DNA from: Chitinophaga niabensis
GTDB lineage: Bacteria; Bacteroidota; Bacteroidia; Chitinophagales; Chitinophagaceae
Assembly: GCF_900129465.1 (NCBI RefSeq)
Contig: NZ_FSRA01000001.1
Location: 2,110,482-2,174,481, forward strand
Direction: 5' to 3'
Length of the DNA: 64,000 nt
Shown here: one piece after another, positions 1 to 7,264 of the stretch
Layout of the letters: each line of letters opens with the position of its first letter
Numbering within the stretch: position 1 is the stretch's first letter
Translations under genes and position numbers: made by a program
Notes under the pieces: generated by a model
The model's database searches: none
What the model saw: the letters and a program-made list of their open reading frames with translations, nothing else
Told to the model about the DNA's origin: nothing

Positions 1-621
1 TTCAGAACGTAACTCTTTGCGGATAGAAGCCAGTTGTTCTTCCACTGCATTTACTTCCACTTTGAAAGGGATCATCAGCTTTTCCCATTCCAGGCCAATA
101 GTGGCGGAGTTATCTGTTTCATTCATAAATTCATACTTCAGCCACTCCACACTCTTATCCAATGCTACCGGTTTCACTTTTACACGCAGGGCATCTTCCT
201 TATCGTCATAAAAATAATGTCCCCAGGAGCTGGAGTTTTTAGAAAAGATAAGCGTAGACTCCTCTGGGCCATAAGCAATAAAAAAGCCGTACTTCCCTTT
301 TGCCAGGGGCTGCCCCTCGATCTTTACATCGCTGCTGAATTCAATGGTTGTGTTTTCATTCGCGCCGGCACGCCAGGGAGCAGATTTGCTGCTGCCGAAA
401 CCAGGGTTCTCAAAACCAACATGAACAAGCTGCCCCCAGACCTTACCCTCCCGGCCTTTTACACCGGGCCTGTCATAATTGATGGTTACTTCTGTGAGGC
501 CGATCCGCTCTGACACAGCGGCTTTTTTGTTGCCCCCCTGGTGAGGAATGTTTAATAAAGATTGTGCAAATAAGGATGTTACGCACCACGTTAGGCAAAT
601 GGTGAAGGTGAACGTTTTCAT
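1..621 (-). CDS. DUF2911 domain protein, N-terminal part (runs off left edge)
   Basis: The reverse strand is open from an ATG at 621 to the window edge (207 codons, no stop). The protein starts with a Sec signal peptide (MKTFTFTICLTWCVTSLFAQ, cleavage likely after FAQ). The motifs RIGLTEVTINYDRPGVKGR and KGKYGFFIAYG, and a Trp-rich central part (APWRAGANENTTIEF), are typical of DUF2911 proteins of Bacteroidota. These are exported proteins of unknown biochemical function, often with a TPR or extra domain at the C-terminus; that part lies outside the window. The sequence from residue about 30 to 180 covers the DUF2911 domain. No clear promoter was found upstream; the next gene (753) is divergent, with a 131-bp gap. 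Confidence 0.85.
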   Translation of the reverse strand, partial: MKTFTFTICLTWCVTSLFAQSLLNIPHQGGNKKAAVSERIGLTEVTINYDRPGVKGREGKVWGQLVHVGFENPGFGSSKSAPWRAGANENTTIEFSSDVKIEGQPLAKGKYGFFIAYGPEESTLIFSKNSSSWGHYFYDDKEDALRVKVKPVALDKSVEWLKYEFMNETDNSATIGLEWEKLMIPFKVEVNAVEEQLASIRKELRSE

Positions 622-752
622 AAGCAATAAGATTTTGTACCTGTAATCTAAACTGCCTGAATGAGCATTTCGGCTAAAATGTGATCAGGGTTAGCATTTC
701 AGGATGAAAGGAATGCAAAATTTGTCCTATATTTCGCCATATTAAGGAAATT

Positions 753-1733
753 ATGAACATACAATTGTTTGAAAAACTTTCAGGAGAAGGCCTCGTTTCC
801 CCTGGATCACTCCAAAAAGTAAAAGCCGCGGAAGGCAAAAGGCTCTTTTCCCTGCATTGGGAATTAAAGACCATCCTCTACCTCGGTGTATTGCTCCTCA
901 GCGGCGGGCTGGGCATCCTCATTTACAAGAACATAGACACGATCGGGCACCAGGCTATTTTGTTTGCCATTGCCGCACTTTGCCTGGGATGTTTTTATTA
1001 TGCCCAGAAGCATAAACCACATTTCTCCTGGAACAAGGTGCTTTCTCCCAACAGTCTTTTCGATTACAGTGTACTACTGGGCTGTTTGCTCTTTGTGACC
1101 TTCATCTCCTACATGCAGGCGCAATACAATGTTTTCGGCACGCGTTATGGCCTGGCCGCTTTTTTCCCGATGGTGCTGTTATCCTTCAGTGCTTATTACT
1201 TTGATCACATCGGTGTGCTTAGTTTGGCCATCACGAACTTTGCGGCATGGCTGGGTGTTTCCATTACACCCTATCATATCTTCTCACAAAATGATTTCAG
1301 CAGCGACCGGCTGATCTATACCGGGTTGTTTTTAGGGGTGTTCCTTATTGCAGCGGGACTGTTCAGTACGAAAAAGAATATCAAGCAACATTTTGCTTTC
1401 ACGTATCACAACTTCGGCACAAATATTTTATTCATCTCCCTGATCTCCGCAATGGTAGTGTTTGAACGCATGTACCTGCTCTGGTTCTTACTACTCGCCG
1501 GAGTTGCCTATGCTATTTATACCATGGCATTAAAGAACCGTTCCTTCTACTTTTTACTGATCACTATCCTCTATGCATATGTGGGGCTAACCTATGTAGT
1601 ATTACGTTCCCTGTTCATCCAGGACCTGGATACCATTACGCTGGCACTGTTCTATCTCGTGGGCTCCGGCGTTGGTTTAGTTGTGCTCCTTGTTCACCTC
1701 AACAAAAAAGTAAAACAGCATGATAGCCTATAA
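753..1733 (+). CDS. DUF2157 domain membrane protein
   Basis: A 326-residue integral membrane protein. A short soluble N-terminus (residues 1-40, with KLSGEGLVSPGSLQKV) is followed by about nine to ten hydrophobic segments starting at LKTILYLGVLLLSGGLGILIY. This order, a small cytoplasmic helix-rich head followed by a GGLGIL first membrane segment, is the DUF2157 pattern. Function is unknown. An AAGGA stretch lies 5 bases before the ATG. The stop codon overlaps the next gene by 14 bases, so the two are translated from one message and probably work together in the inner membrane. Confidence 0.8.
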   Translation: MNIQLFEKLSGEGLVSPGSLQKVKAAEGKRLFSLHWELKTILYLGVLLLSGGLGILIYKNIDTIGHQAILFAIAALCLGCFYYAQKHKPHFSWNKVLSPNSLFDYSVLLGCLLFVTFISYMQAQYNVFGTRYGLAAFFPMVLLSFSAYYFDHIGVLSLAITNFAAWLGVSITPYHIFSQNDFSSDRLIYTGLFLGVFLIAAGLFSTKKNIKQHFAFTYHNFGTNILFISLISAMVVFERMYLLWFLLLAGVAYAIYTMALKNRSFYFLLITILYAYVGLTYVVLRSLFIQDLDTITLALFYLVGSGVGLVVLLVHLNKKVKQHDSL

Positions 1734-2886
1734 AAGATTGGACCTCGAAAACAGCTGGATCCAGCAGGATGCAAAAGAGGCCTGTTTAAAAGAATGTATT
1801 ACGAAGGAAGAGAACCAGCAAATAAAAGCGCAATATCCTACAGGATTATATACGCCTAATATCTTTATCCGCATCGGGCTATTCCTGGCTACAGCCGTGA
1901 TAGGTATTTTCTCATTCGGCTTGCTGCTGCTGTTTATGGCCAGTGCATTGAACGAAGAAACCTTTGGCGGCATCGCGATCTTTTTTGCATTGGTTGCTTA
2001 TGGCTGCCTGGAACTCATTGTAAAAGAGAAAAAACATTTTGGGGCTGGTGTGGATGAAGCTTTAATGTGGATGACGGGCGCGTTGGTGATCACCGCTTTC
2101 ATCCTGCTTGGCAAATGGGATGTTGACCAGCCTGTATATTACATGGTTGTGCTTTTACTGGCCGGTTACTTCGCCCTGCGTTTCCTGGACAGCCTCATGG
2201 CCGTGGTATCTTTTATCGGCCTGCTGGGCACTTTGTTCTGCATCACCCTGCAACTCGGCAGTATCGCCAAAATGATCATGCCTTTTGTGGTGATGACCGC
2301 TTCACTGCTGGTATATCTCGCAGCATCCCGCTTATCCGGGAAAGCTGGCAACCGCCCCTATTTTAACTGTCTCAACTTAGTGTCCATTGCCTCCCTGCTC
2401 ACCTTATACATCGGCGGGAATTACTTTGTAGTAAGAGAAGCGGGCAATGAAATGTTCGGTATGCACCTGGCGCCGGAAGACAGTATTCCGGGTGGCTGGC
2501 TTTTCTGGACCTTTACCGTTATCATTCCCCTGATCTATATCTTCCTGGGCATCCGTAAAAAAGATGCCATCCTGCTCCGCACAGGGCTTGTACTGGTAGG
2601 CGCCATTGTATTCACCATCCGTTACTATCACAGCGTTATGCCCATTGAAGGAGCCATGACCCTCGGTGGCATTCTGATGATCGTACTGGCCTATGGGGTG
2701 ATCCGGTACCTGAAAGAGCCGAAGCATGGCTTCAGCTCCGAGGGAGAAGAAACTTCCGGGGAAGGCGCTATACAGCTGGAATCCCTGGTGATCGCCCAAA
2801 CCATGAGCACTACTCCCCAACCGGACGAAAGCTTTAAATTTGGGGGCGGAACAGGTGGCGGCGGAGGGGCTTCTGACAGTTATTGA
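1720..2886 (+). CDS. Polytopic membrane protein, partner of the DUF2157 protein
   Basis: A 388-residue protein with a soluble N-terminus of about 50 residues and about ten to eleven predicted membrane segments (first near IFIRIGLFLATAVIGIFSFG). The C-terminal tail (about 345-388) is soluble, acidic, and ends in a glycine-rich stretch (FGGGTGGGGG) followed by ASDSY. It starts inside the DUF2157 gene (14-base overlap, different frame), which indicates translational coupling. I recognise it only as the usual downstream partner of DUF2157 genes in Bacteroidota; the overall topology resembles its neighbour, so an old duplication is possible. No enzymatic motif is visible. Confidence 0.7.
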   Translation: MIAYKRLDLENSWIQQDAKEACLKECITKEENQQIKAQYPTGLYTPNIFIRIGLFLATAVIGIFSFGLLLLFMASALNEETFGGIAIFFALVAYGCLELIVKEKKHFGAGVDEALMWMTGALVITAFILLGKWDVDQPVYYMVVLLLAGYFALRFLDSLMAVVSFIGLLGTLFCITLQLGSIAKMIMPFVVMTASLLVYLAASRLSGKAGNRPYFNCLNLVSIASLLTLYIGGNYFVVREAGNEMFGMHLAPEDSIPGGWLFWTFTVIIPLIYIFLGIRKKDAILLRTGLVLVGAIVFTIRYYHSVMPIEGAMTLGGILMIVLAYGVIRYLKEPKHGFSSEGEETSGEGAIQLESLVIAQTMSTTPQPDESFKFGGGTGGGGGASDSY

Positions 2887-3144
2887 TGTCCCATCCTTCT
2901 ACCATCCTTCTGTCATCCTTCAGCCAAACTTGCTCAAACCCTTGCTGGCACACAGCACTGCACAACAATGGCAGGAGGTTGACTGAAGGATTACACAAGG
3001 ATCAGGTAAAGATCAACCTGTTTTTGCACAATTTTGTACCCTTTTTACCCCTATCCATCAGTTTTATAATAGACATCTATAAGTAATCCTATATTATTTA
3101 TACCAGAATAGTGCTGAACTTTGTATCCGATTAAAAAATAAAAG

Positions 3145-3939
3145 ATGGACTTACAATTAAAAGGAAAAACGGCTTTTATCAGTGGCTCTACACAAGGGAT
3201 CGGTTTTGCCATCGCATTACAGTTGTTAAAGGAAGGTGCCTTCGTAGTCATTAATGGCAGAACGGAAGACAGGGTGAAAGAAGCAGTGGCAAAACTTCAA
3301 CAGCAGGTGCCCGGAGCTACCGTATCGGGTGTAGCTGCAGATTTTTCAAAAGCAGCAGACGTAAATAAACTGATCGAAAAGTTGCCGGTGGTAGATATCC
3401 TGGTGAATAACGCAGGGATCTTTGAACCTAAGCCATTCGAAGAAATAACAGACGAAGAATGGCTCCGTTTCTTTGAAGTGAATGTACTGAGCGGTGTGCG
3501 TTTATCCCGCCACTATTTCCAACATATGCTGCAACAGAACTGGGGCAGGATCATCTTCATCTCCAGTGAGTCTGCCGTAATGGTACCGGAAGAAATGATC
3601 CATTACGGGATGACTAAAACAGCACAACTATCTATCAGCCGCGGATTAGCAGAGCTGACCAAAAACACCAATGTAACCGTGAATACGGTAATGCCTGGCC
3701 CTACAAAATCCGAAGGTGTGGTGGAATTTATTAAACAGGTGGCCATCAGCAAAGACATCACGCCGGAAGAAGCGGAAAAAGACTTCTTCAAAACCATGCG
3801 CCCTTCTTCTCTCATTCAGCGCTTTGCGGATGTATCCGAAATAGCCAACCTCGTAACTTACGTTGCCAGCCCGCTTTCTTCCGCCACCAATGGCGCTGCC
3901 TTACGTGCAGACGGAGGACTGGTGAAATCTATCGTTTAA
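3145..3939 (+). CDS. SDR family NAD(P)-dependent oxidoreductase
   Basis: A 264-residue classical short-chain dehydrogenase/reductase. The cofactor-binding glycine motif (SGSTQGIG, about residues 13-20), the structural NNAG motif (about 87-90), the catalytic Ser in FISSESA (about 139) and the YxxxK pair (Tyr154, Lys158) are all present, so it should be active. The Arg in NGRTEDR after the second strand suggests NADP(H) preference, but that is an inference. Substrate is unknown; the sequence is closest in feel to 3-oxoacyl-ACP reductase-like or sugar/alcohol SDRs. It stands alone, with its own terminator right after it. Confidence 0.9.
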   Translation: MDLQLKGKTAFISGSTQGIGFAIALQLLKEGAFVVINGRTEDRVKEAVAKLQQQVPGATVSGVAADFSKAADVNKLIEKLPVVDILVNNAGIFEPKPFEEITDEEWLRFFEVNVLSGVRLSRHYFQHMLQQNWGRIIFISSESAVMVPEEMIHYGMTKTAQLSISRGLAELTKNTNVTVNTVMPGPTKSEGVVEFIKQVAISKDITPEEAEKDFFKTMRPSSLIQRFADVSEIANLVTYVASPLSSATNGAALRADGGLVKSIV

Positions 3940-3963
3940 ATCAATATAAGATGAAATACCTCG

Positions 3964-3993
3964 GAAAGCTGCTCCCTCACAGGAGCAGCTTTC
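3964..3993 (+). terminator. Rho-independent terminator after the SDR gene
   Basis: A perfect 12-bp stem (GAAAGCTGCTCC / GGAGCAGCTTTC) with a 6-base loop, followed by a pyrimidine-rich run (CTTTCT). It lies 24 bases after the stop of the SDR gene. Confidence 0.8.
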
Positions 3994-4065
3994 CTTTCTA
4001 TTGCCCATAGCTCCCGGGCACAAAAGGAATTCAGCAAAATTACCGCGCTCCTTTCAGCATTAAAT

Positions 4066-4096
4066 TTTGATCCTTAATTGATAATGCGTACTTTTT
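4066..4096 (+). promoter_or_regulatory. Bacteroidota-type promoter of the SGNH gene
   Basis: TTTG at 4066-4069, then exactly 19 bases, then TACTTTTT at 4089-4096. This matches the Bacteroidota -33/-7 pattern (TTTG, 19-21 bases, TAnnTTTG) in all but the last base. The predicted transcript start is near 4102, giving a leader of about 12 bases before the ATG at 4115. Confidence 0.5.
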
Positions 4097-4114
4097 TGCA
4101 AATTATCAATTCCA

Positions 4115-4777
4115 ATGAAAAGACTATCGACAATGTTCCTCGTTTGCAGTGCCTTTGCGTTGTTCTCTTTTGCTCCGGCTAAAAAGAAAAAAGTGATCTT
4201 CTTCGGTGATTCCATTACGCAGGCAGGTGTAGGCCCGGAAGGATATATTACGCAGATGAAATCAATCCTTCCTTCGGATGGATATGAACTGATAGGTGCC
4301 GGTATAGGCGGCAACAAAGTATATGATCTTTACCTGCGTATGGAAGACGATGTACTCAATAAACAACCGGACATCGTTGTGATCTATATCGGCGTAAATG
4401 ATGTATGGCATAAAAGCACACATGGCACCGGCACCGACCTGGACAAATTTGAAAAGTTCTATCGTGCGCTGATCAAAAAGATCCAGGCCAATAATGCGAA
4501 AGTAGTGCTATGTACACCCGCAGTGATCGGAGAAAAGAAAGACGGAGACAATGCGCAGGATGCAGACCTCAATAAATTCAGCGATGTGATCCGGAAGATC
4601 AGTGAGGATACAAAATTACCTTTATGTGATCTCCGTAAATTGTTCATGGATTACAACCTCCGGCATAACACGGAGAACAATGAAAAAGGGATCCTTACCT
4701 CTGATCGCGTGCATTTGAACAAAGAAGGAAATGCACTGGTGGCAAAGAGTTTATCGGATATTATTGCAAAGCTTTAA
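4115..4777 (+). CDS. Secreted SGNH/GDSL-type hydrolase (esterase)
   Basis: A 220-residue protein with an N-terminal signal peptide (KRLSTMFLVCSAFALFSFAPA). The SGNH blocks are present in order: block I FFGDSIT with the nucleophile Ser33, block II with Gly in GIGGNKVYDL, block III IGVNDVW with the Asn, and block V DRVHLNKEG with the catalytic Asp and His near residues 197 and 200. Such enzymes in Bacteroidota are usually carbohydrate esterases or lysophospholipase-like hydrolases, acting in the periplasm or at the surface. The gene stands alone between its own promoter and a strong terminator. The exact substrate cannot be told from sequence. Confidence 0.88.
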   Translation: MKRLSTMFLVCSAFALFSFAPAKKKKVIFFGDSITQAGVGPEGYITQMKSILPSDGYELIGAGIGGNKVYDLYLRMEDDVLNKQPDIVVIYIGVNDVWHKSTHGTGTDLDKFEKFYRALIKKIQANNAKVVLCTPAVIGEKKDGDNAQDADLNKFSDVIRKISEDTKLPLCDLRKLFMDYNLRHNTENNEKGILTSDRVHLNKEGNALVAKSLSDIIAKL

Positions 4778-4780
4778 AAC

Positions 4781-4815
4781 AACAAGGGCTGTTCGGTGTA
4801 TGAACAGCCCTTGTT
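4781..4815 (+). terminator. Strong Rho-independent terminator after the SGNH gene
   Basis: A perfect 14-bp stem (AACAAGGGCTGTTC / GAACAGCCCTTGTT) with a 7-base loop, starting 3 bases after the stop codon. The U-tract is short, as is common in this phylum. Confidence 0.85.
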
Positions 4816-5140
4816 ATAAATGATAAGCCCCTTTCCCTGCACATGTTGGGTAACTTTATTCCCATTACTGCTAAACTGCATAATAACCCGCGCAATTAAC
4901 GCCATGCTGTTCAATGACGAGGCGGTTGCCTATGGTCTGATAAAATGATAACAGTTACGCCGCGGTAAATGGAACGGAATTTGATACCTGCCTGTTGGGC
5001 GTTGTTAAGCCTGCCGTTAGATTAGTCTTTCAAACCGGGAAAGTTTTTTTTGAAGATTATAAACATCCGGATGGTGGTTAACGTTAGGTAAATTAACAGA
5101 TGTACCTGTTGCAAATCCGCAGCAGCGTATAAAAAAGGCC
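4816..5140. other. Intergenic stretch with no recognised gene
   Basis: About 325 bases between the SGNH terminator and the promoter of the peroxiredoxin gene. Only very short frames exist on either strand, and I see no RNA gene, repeat or convincing remnant of a known protein. Confidence 0.6.
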
Positions 5141-5148
5141 TATATTTG
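5141..5148 (+). promoter_or_regulatory. -7 promoter element (TATATTTG)
   Basis: A perfect TAnnTTTG match. No good -33 TTTG lies at the usual 19-21 bases. The expected transcript start is near 5153, which places the start codon of the following gene at 5179 or 5188 rather than at the upstream in-frame codon at 5146. Confidence 0.45.
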
Positions 5149-5178
5149 AAAGGCCCCTTATTGTTCACGCTTAATAAA

Positions 5179-5649
5179 ATGTGCTGCATGTTAGAAATAG
5201 GAACACAAGCGCCTGACTTTTCACTCCATTCCACTCCTGACCAGAAAGTATCTTTACAGGATTTTAAAGGAAAGAATGTAATACTGGCTTTTTACCCGGC
5301 AGACTGGAGCCCTGTTTGCGGCGACCAGATGGCATTATACAATGAGATGTTGTCTATCTTCAAAAAATATGATGCGCAGATCCTGGGCATTTCTGTAGAC
5401 AGCGCCTGGAGTCATACCGCCTATTCGCAGGACAGGAAATTACATTTCCCTCTCCTCTCGGACTTTGAGCCCAAAGGAGCCGTAGCAAAGAAATACGATG
5501 TATACGATGCCAAAGAAGGGCAATGTGAAAGAGGTTTATATGTATTGGATGGTGAAGGGATCGTACGCTGGCACTACCTCTCGCCTGTAGGCATCAATCC
5601 GGGTGCAGACGGGATCATTGAAGCGCTGGAGACTATCACCAAAAAATAA
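5179..5649 (+). CDS. Peroxiredoxin / redoxin-domain protein (AhpC/TSA type)
   Basis: A thioredoxin-fold peroxidase of about 156 residues that reduces peroxides in the cytoplasm. The start is ATG 5179 (MCCMLEIG) or 5188 (MLEIG); the upstream candidate at 5146 lies before the predicted transcript start. The peroxidatic site reads PADWSPVCGDQ, the equivalent of the usual DWTPVC motif, and a second Cys in EGQCERGLYVL may be the resolving residue. The fold markers (GTQAPDFSLHS, ILGISVDSAWSH, GIVRWHYLSP) are in the right order. It is followed after 5 bases by a DsbA-like gene, forming a two-gene thiol-redox operon. Confidence 0.88.
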   Translation: MCCMLEIGTQAPDFSLHSTPDQKVSLQDFKGKNVILAFYPADWSPVCGDQMALYNEMLSIFKKYDAQILGISVDSAWSHTAYSQDRKLHFPLLSDFEPKGAVAKKYDVYDAKEGQCERGLYVLDGEGIVRWHYLSPVGINPGADGIIEALETITKK

Positions 5650-5654
5650 CGATC

Positions 5655-6179
5655 ATGGCTAAACTTTCCCCACCGGTTAATAACGAAGATCATGCAGAAG
5701 GTGCTGCAGACGCTCCCGTTACCCTGGTAGAATATGGTGATTTTCAATGCCCTCATTGTGGTGCGGCACATCCTATTTTAAAGCAATTGCAACAGGTGCA
5801 TGGCAAAGACCTGCGGCTCATCTTCCGTCATTTCCCTTTATCAAATTCACATCCCATGGCTATTCCTGCAGCATTGGCAGCAGAAGCCGCGGCAAAGCAG
5901 GGTAAGTTCTGGGAAATGCATGATATGATCTTTGAACACCAGAATGAGCTAAGCCCTGAAGCATTCCTAAAGTTCGCCGGTAAATTAAAGCTGGACCTGA
6001 AAGCTTTTGAAAAAGACAGTGAAGATGAATCATTAGCGGAAAAAGTGGATGCTTCTTTTGAAAGTGGTGTGCGCAGCGGCGTGAATGGCACACCTTCCTT
6101 CTTTATCAACGGCAGCAAATATAACGGCGGCTACGATGCCGCTTCTCTCTCTGAAGCGATTACGGCTGCAGCACAATAA
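5655..6179 (+). CDS. DsbA family thioredoxin-fold oxidoreductase
   Basis: A 174-residue protein with the redox motif CPHC (Cys32, Cys35) in VEYGDFQCPHCG and the cis-Pro loop GVNGTPSFFING. An alpha-helical insertion lies between them (about residues 60-130). This is the DsbA/Bdb-type thioredoxin-4 family that moves disulfides. There is no signal peptide, so this copy is probably cytoplasmic, as in many Bacteroidota thioredoxin-4 proteins next to redox enzymes. It is placed 5 bases after a peroxiredoxin and could supply reducing power or act with it in oxidative-stress defence (inference). Confidence 0.88.
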   Translation: MAKLSPPVNNEDHAEGAADAPVTLVEYGDFQCPHCGAAHPILKQLQQVHGKDLRLIFRHFPLSNSHPMAIPAALAAEAAAKQGKFWEMHDMIFEHQNELSPEAFLKFAGKLKLDLKAFEKDSEDESLAEKVDASFESGVRSGVNGTPSFFINGSKYNGGYDAASLSEAITAAAQ

Positions 6180-6309
6180 TACGTGCCAGCCTTCTTATTT
6201 CCAGGCAGGTGGATAAGGTAAGTTGGGAAGCGTTGCTGGCAGGGATATAAGTGAACACAAAACCACAGATCTTTTTCTCCTGGAAAGTTTAAATGCGCTC
6301 CTGGTAATT

Positions 6310-6335
6310 GCCCGGACAGGTATAATTGTCCGGGC
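6310..6335. terminator. Hairpin in a convergent gap, probable bidirectional terminator
   Basis: A 9-bp perfect stem (GCCCGGACA / TGTCCGGGC) with an 8-base loop between the convergent DsbA-like and response-regulator genes. No long U-tract follows on either strand, so the call is moderate. The rest of the 304-base gap (6180-6483) holds one copy of a 16-base direct repeat and nothing coding. Confidence 0.5.
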
Positions 6336-6462
6336 CACTTTACATTACCATTATTTCATCAGGTTAGGGAATTATAGGATTTCAAATGTTGTTGATTGAG
6401 TCACATAGATTGGGGCAAACAATATGTCGGTGTAAAGAAAGCAGATAAAAAGTTAACGGGGT

Positions 6463-6478
6463 ATCCCTACTTTGGGGG
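6463..6478. repeat. 16-bp direct repeat, copy 1 (ATCCCTACTTTGGGGG)
   Basis: Identical over 16 bases, in the same orientation, to 7136-7151. The two copies flank the response-regulator gene: this one lies 5 bases beyond its stop codon. Confidence 0.8.
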
Positions 6479-6483
6479 AGAGC

Positions 6484-7101
6484 TTAATATTTGCCCCTGA
6501 TAATGGCATGGCGGCTGTTCACTTCCAGCTTCTGGTAAATGCTTTTGATATGGGATTTAACCGTTTCCAGGGAAATGCCCAGGCGGATGGCTACTTCTTT
6601 ATTGGTCAGTCCTTCTTCAATGGCCTGTACCACCTGTGCTTCCCGCGGCGTGATCTTTAAAGGGATGGTATCCGGGGTTTTAGGATTGAAATAAGCGACT
6701 ACTTTACGTGCAATGCCCGGAGACATGGGGGCGCCTCCTTCATTCAGGGAAAGCAGGCCTTCTTTTATCTTTAGCAGCGGCGTTTGTTTCAGTAAATAAC
6801 CGGTAGCGCCGGCGCACAGGGCCTGGAAGATCCTGTCCGGATCATCGTATACCGTGAGCATTACCACCTGGCATTGAGGGGAACGTTTCTTTATCTGGCT
6901 GATGCCTGCAATGCCGGATTCGCCGGGCAGGCCAATGTCTGAGAGAACTATGTCCAGGCGTACATCATTTTCCCAGGCATCCATAAAGGCTTCTACCGTA
7001 CCGGCAGTAACAATACAGGTAAAGCCGGGCTGATCATTAAAGAACTCAACCAGTGTATTCCTGATCTCCGCGTCGTCTTCTATTATGCCTAAGTGTACCA
7101 T
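6484..7101 (-). CDS. Response regulator, NarL/FixJ (LuxR-type HTH) family
   Basis: A receiver domain (residues 1-120: acidic pocket IIEDD, phosphoacceptor Asp55 in VLSDIGLPG, Thr in VVMLTVYDD, Lys in YLLKQTP) is followed by a LuxR-type helix-turn-helix (LTNKEVAIRLGISLETVKSHIKSIYQKL). The start was set at ATG 7101 (MVHLGIIEDD), because the 12 codons before it have no counterpart in receiver domains. It is a DNA-binding transcription factor, surely the partner of the histidine kinase gene 163 bases upstream on the same strand. The repeat ATCCCTACTTTGGGGG lies 35 bases upstream of the start and again just past the stop, so it may bind its own locus. Confidence 0.92.
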   Translation of the reverse strand: MVHLGIIEDDAEIRNTLVEFFNDQPGFTCIVTAGTVEAFMDAWENDVRLDIVLSDIGLPGESGIAGISQIKKRSPQCQVVMLTVYDDPDRIFQALCAGATGYLLKQTPLLKIKEGLLSLNEGGAPMSPGIARKVVAYFNPKTPDTIPLKITPREAQVVQAIEEGLTNKEVAIRLGISLETVKSHIKSIYQKLEVNSRHAIIRGKY

Positions 7102-7135
7102 GAAACAAAGATGATAATATAAGTGAAACAGCGCC

Positions 7136-7151
7136 ATCCCTACTTTGGGGG
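7136..7151. repeat. 16-bp direct repeat, copy 2, upstream of the response regulator
   Basis: Identical copy of 6463-6478. It lies between the histidine kinase and response regulator genes, about 35 bases upstream of the chosen response-regulator start, where an operator or activator site would be expected. Confidence 0.8.
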
Positions 7152-7264
7152 GCTGGGTTTGATAAGGTTTAACGGATGGAACGGCTTTATATCATTACAT
7201 GATGCCGGCTTTAAATATCCCTGAACCACGGGTCTCATACTACCTGCTAAAAGTCAATCACTTT

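Noticed and set aside
34..513. A 159-codon plus-strand frame at the left edge
   Set aside because: Antisense to the DUF2911 gene, which has a signal peptide and family motifs.
4903..4947. A short frame MLFNDEAVAYGLIK in the gap after the SGNH gene
   Set aside because: Only 14 codons before a stop and no continuing homology in other frames; not enough to call a pseudogene.
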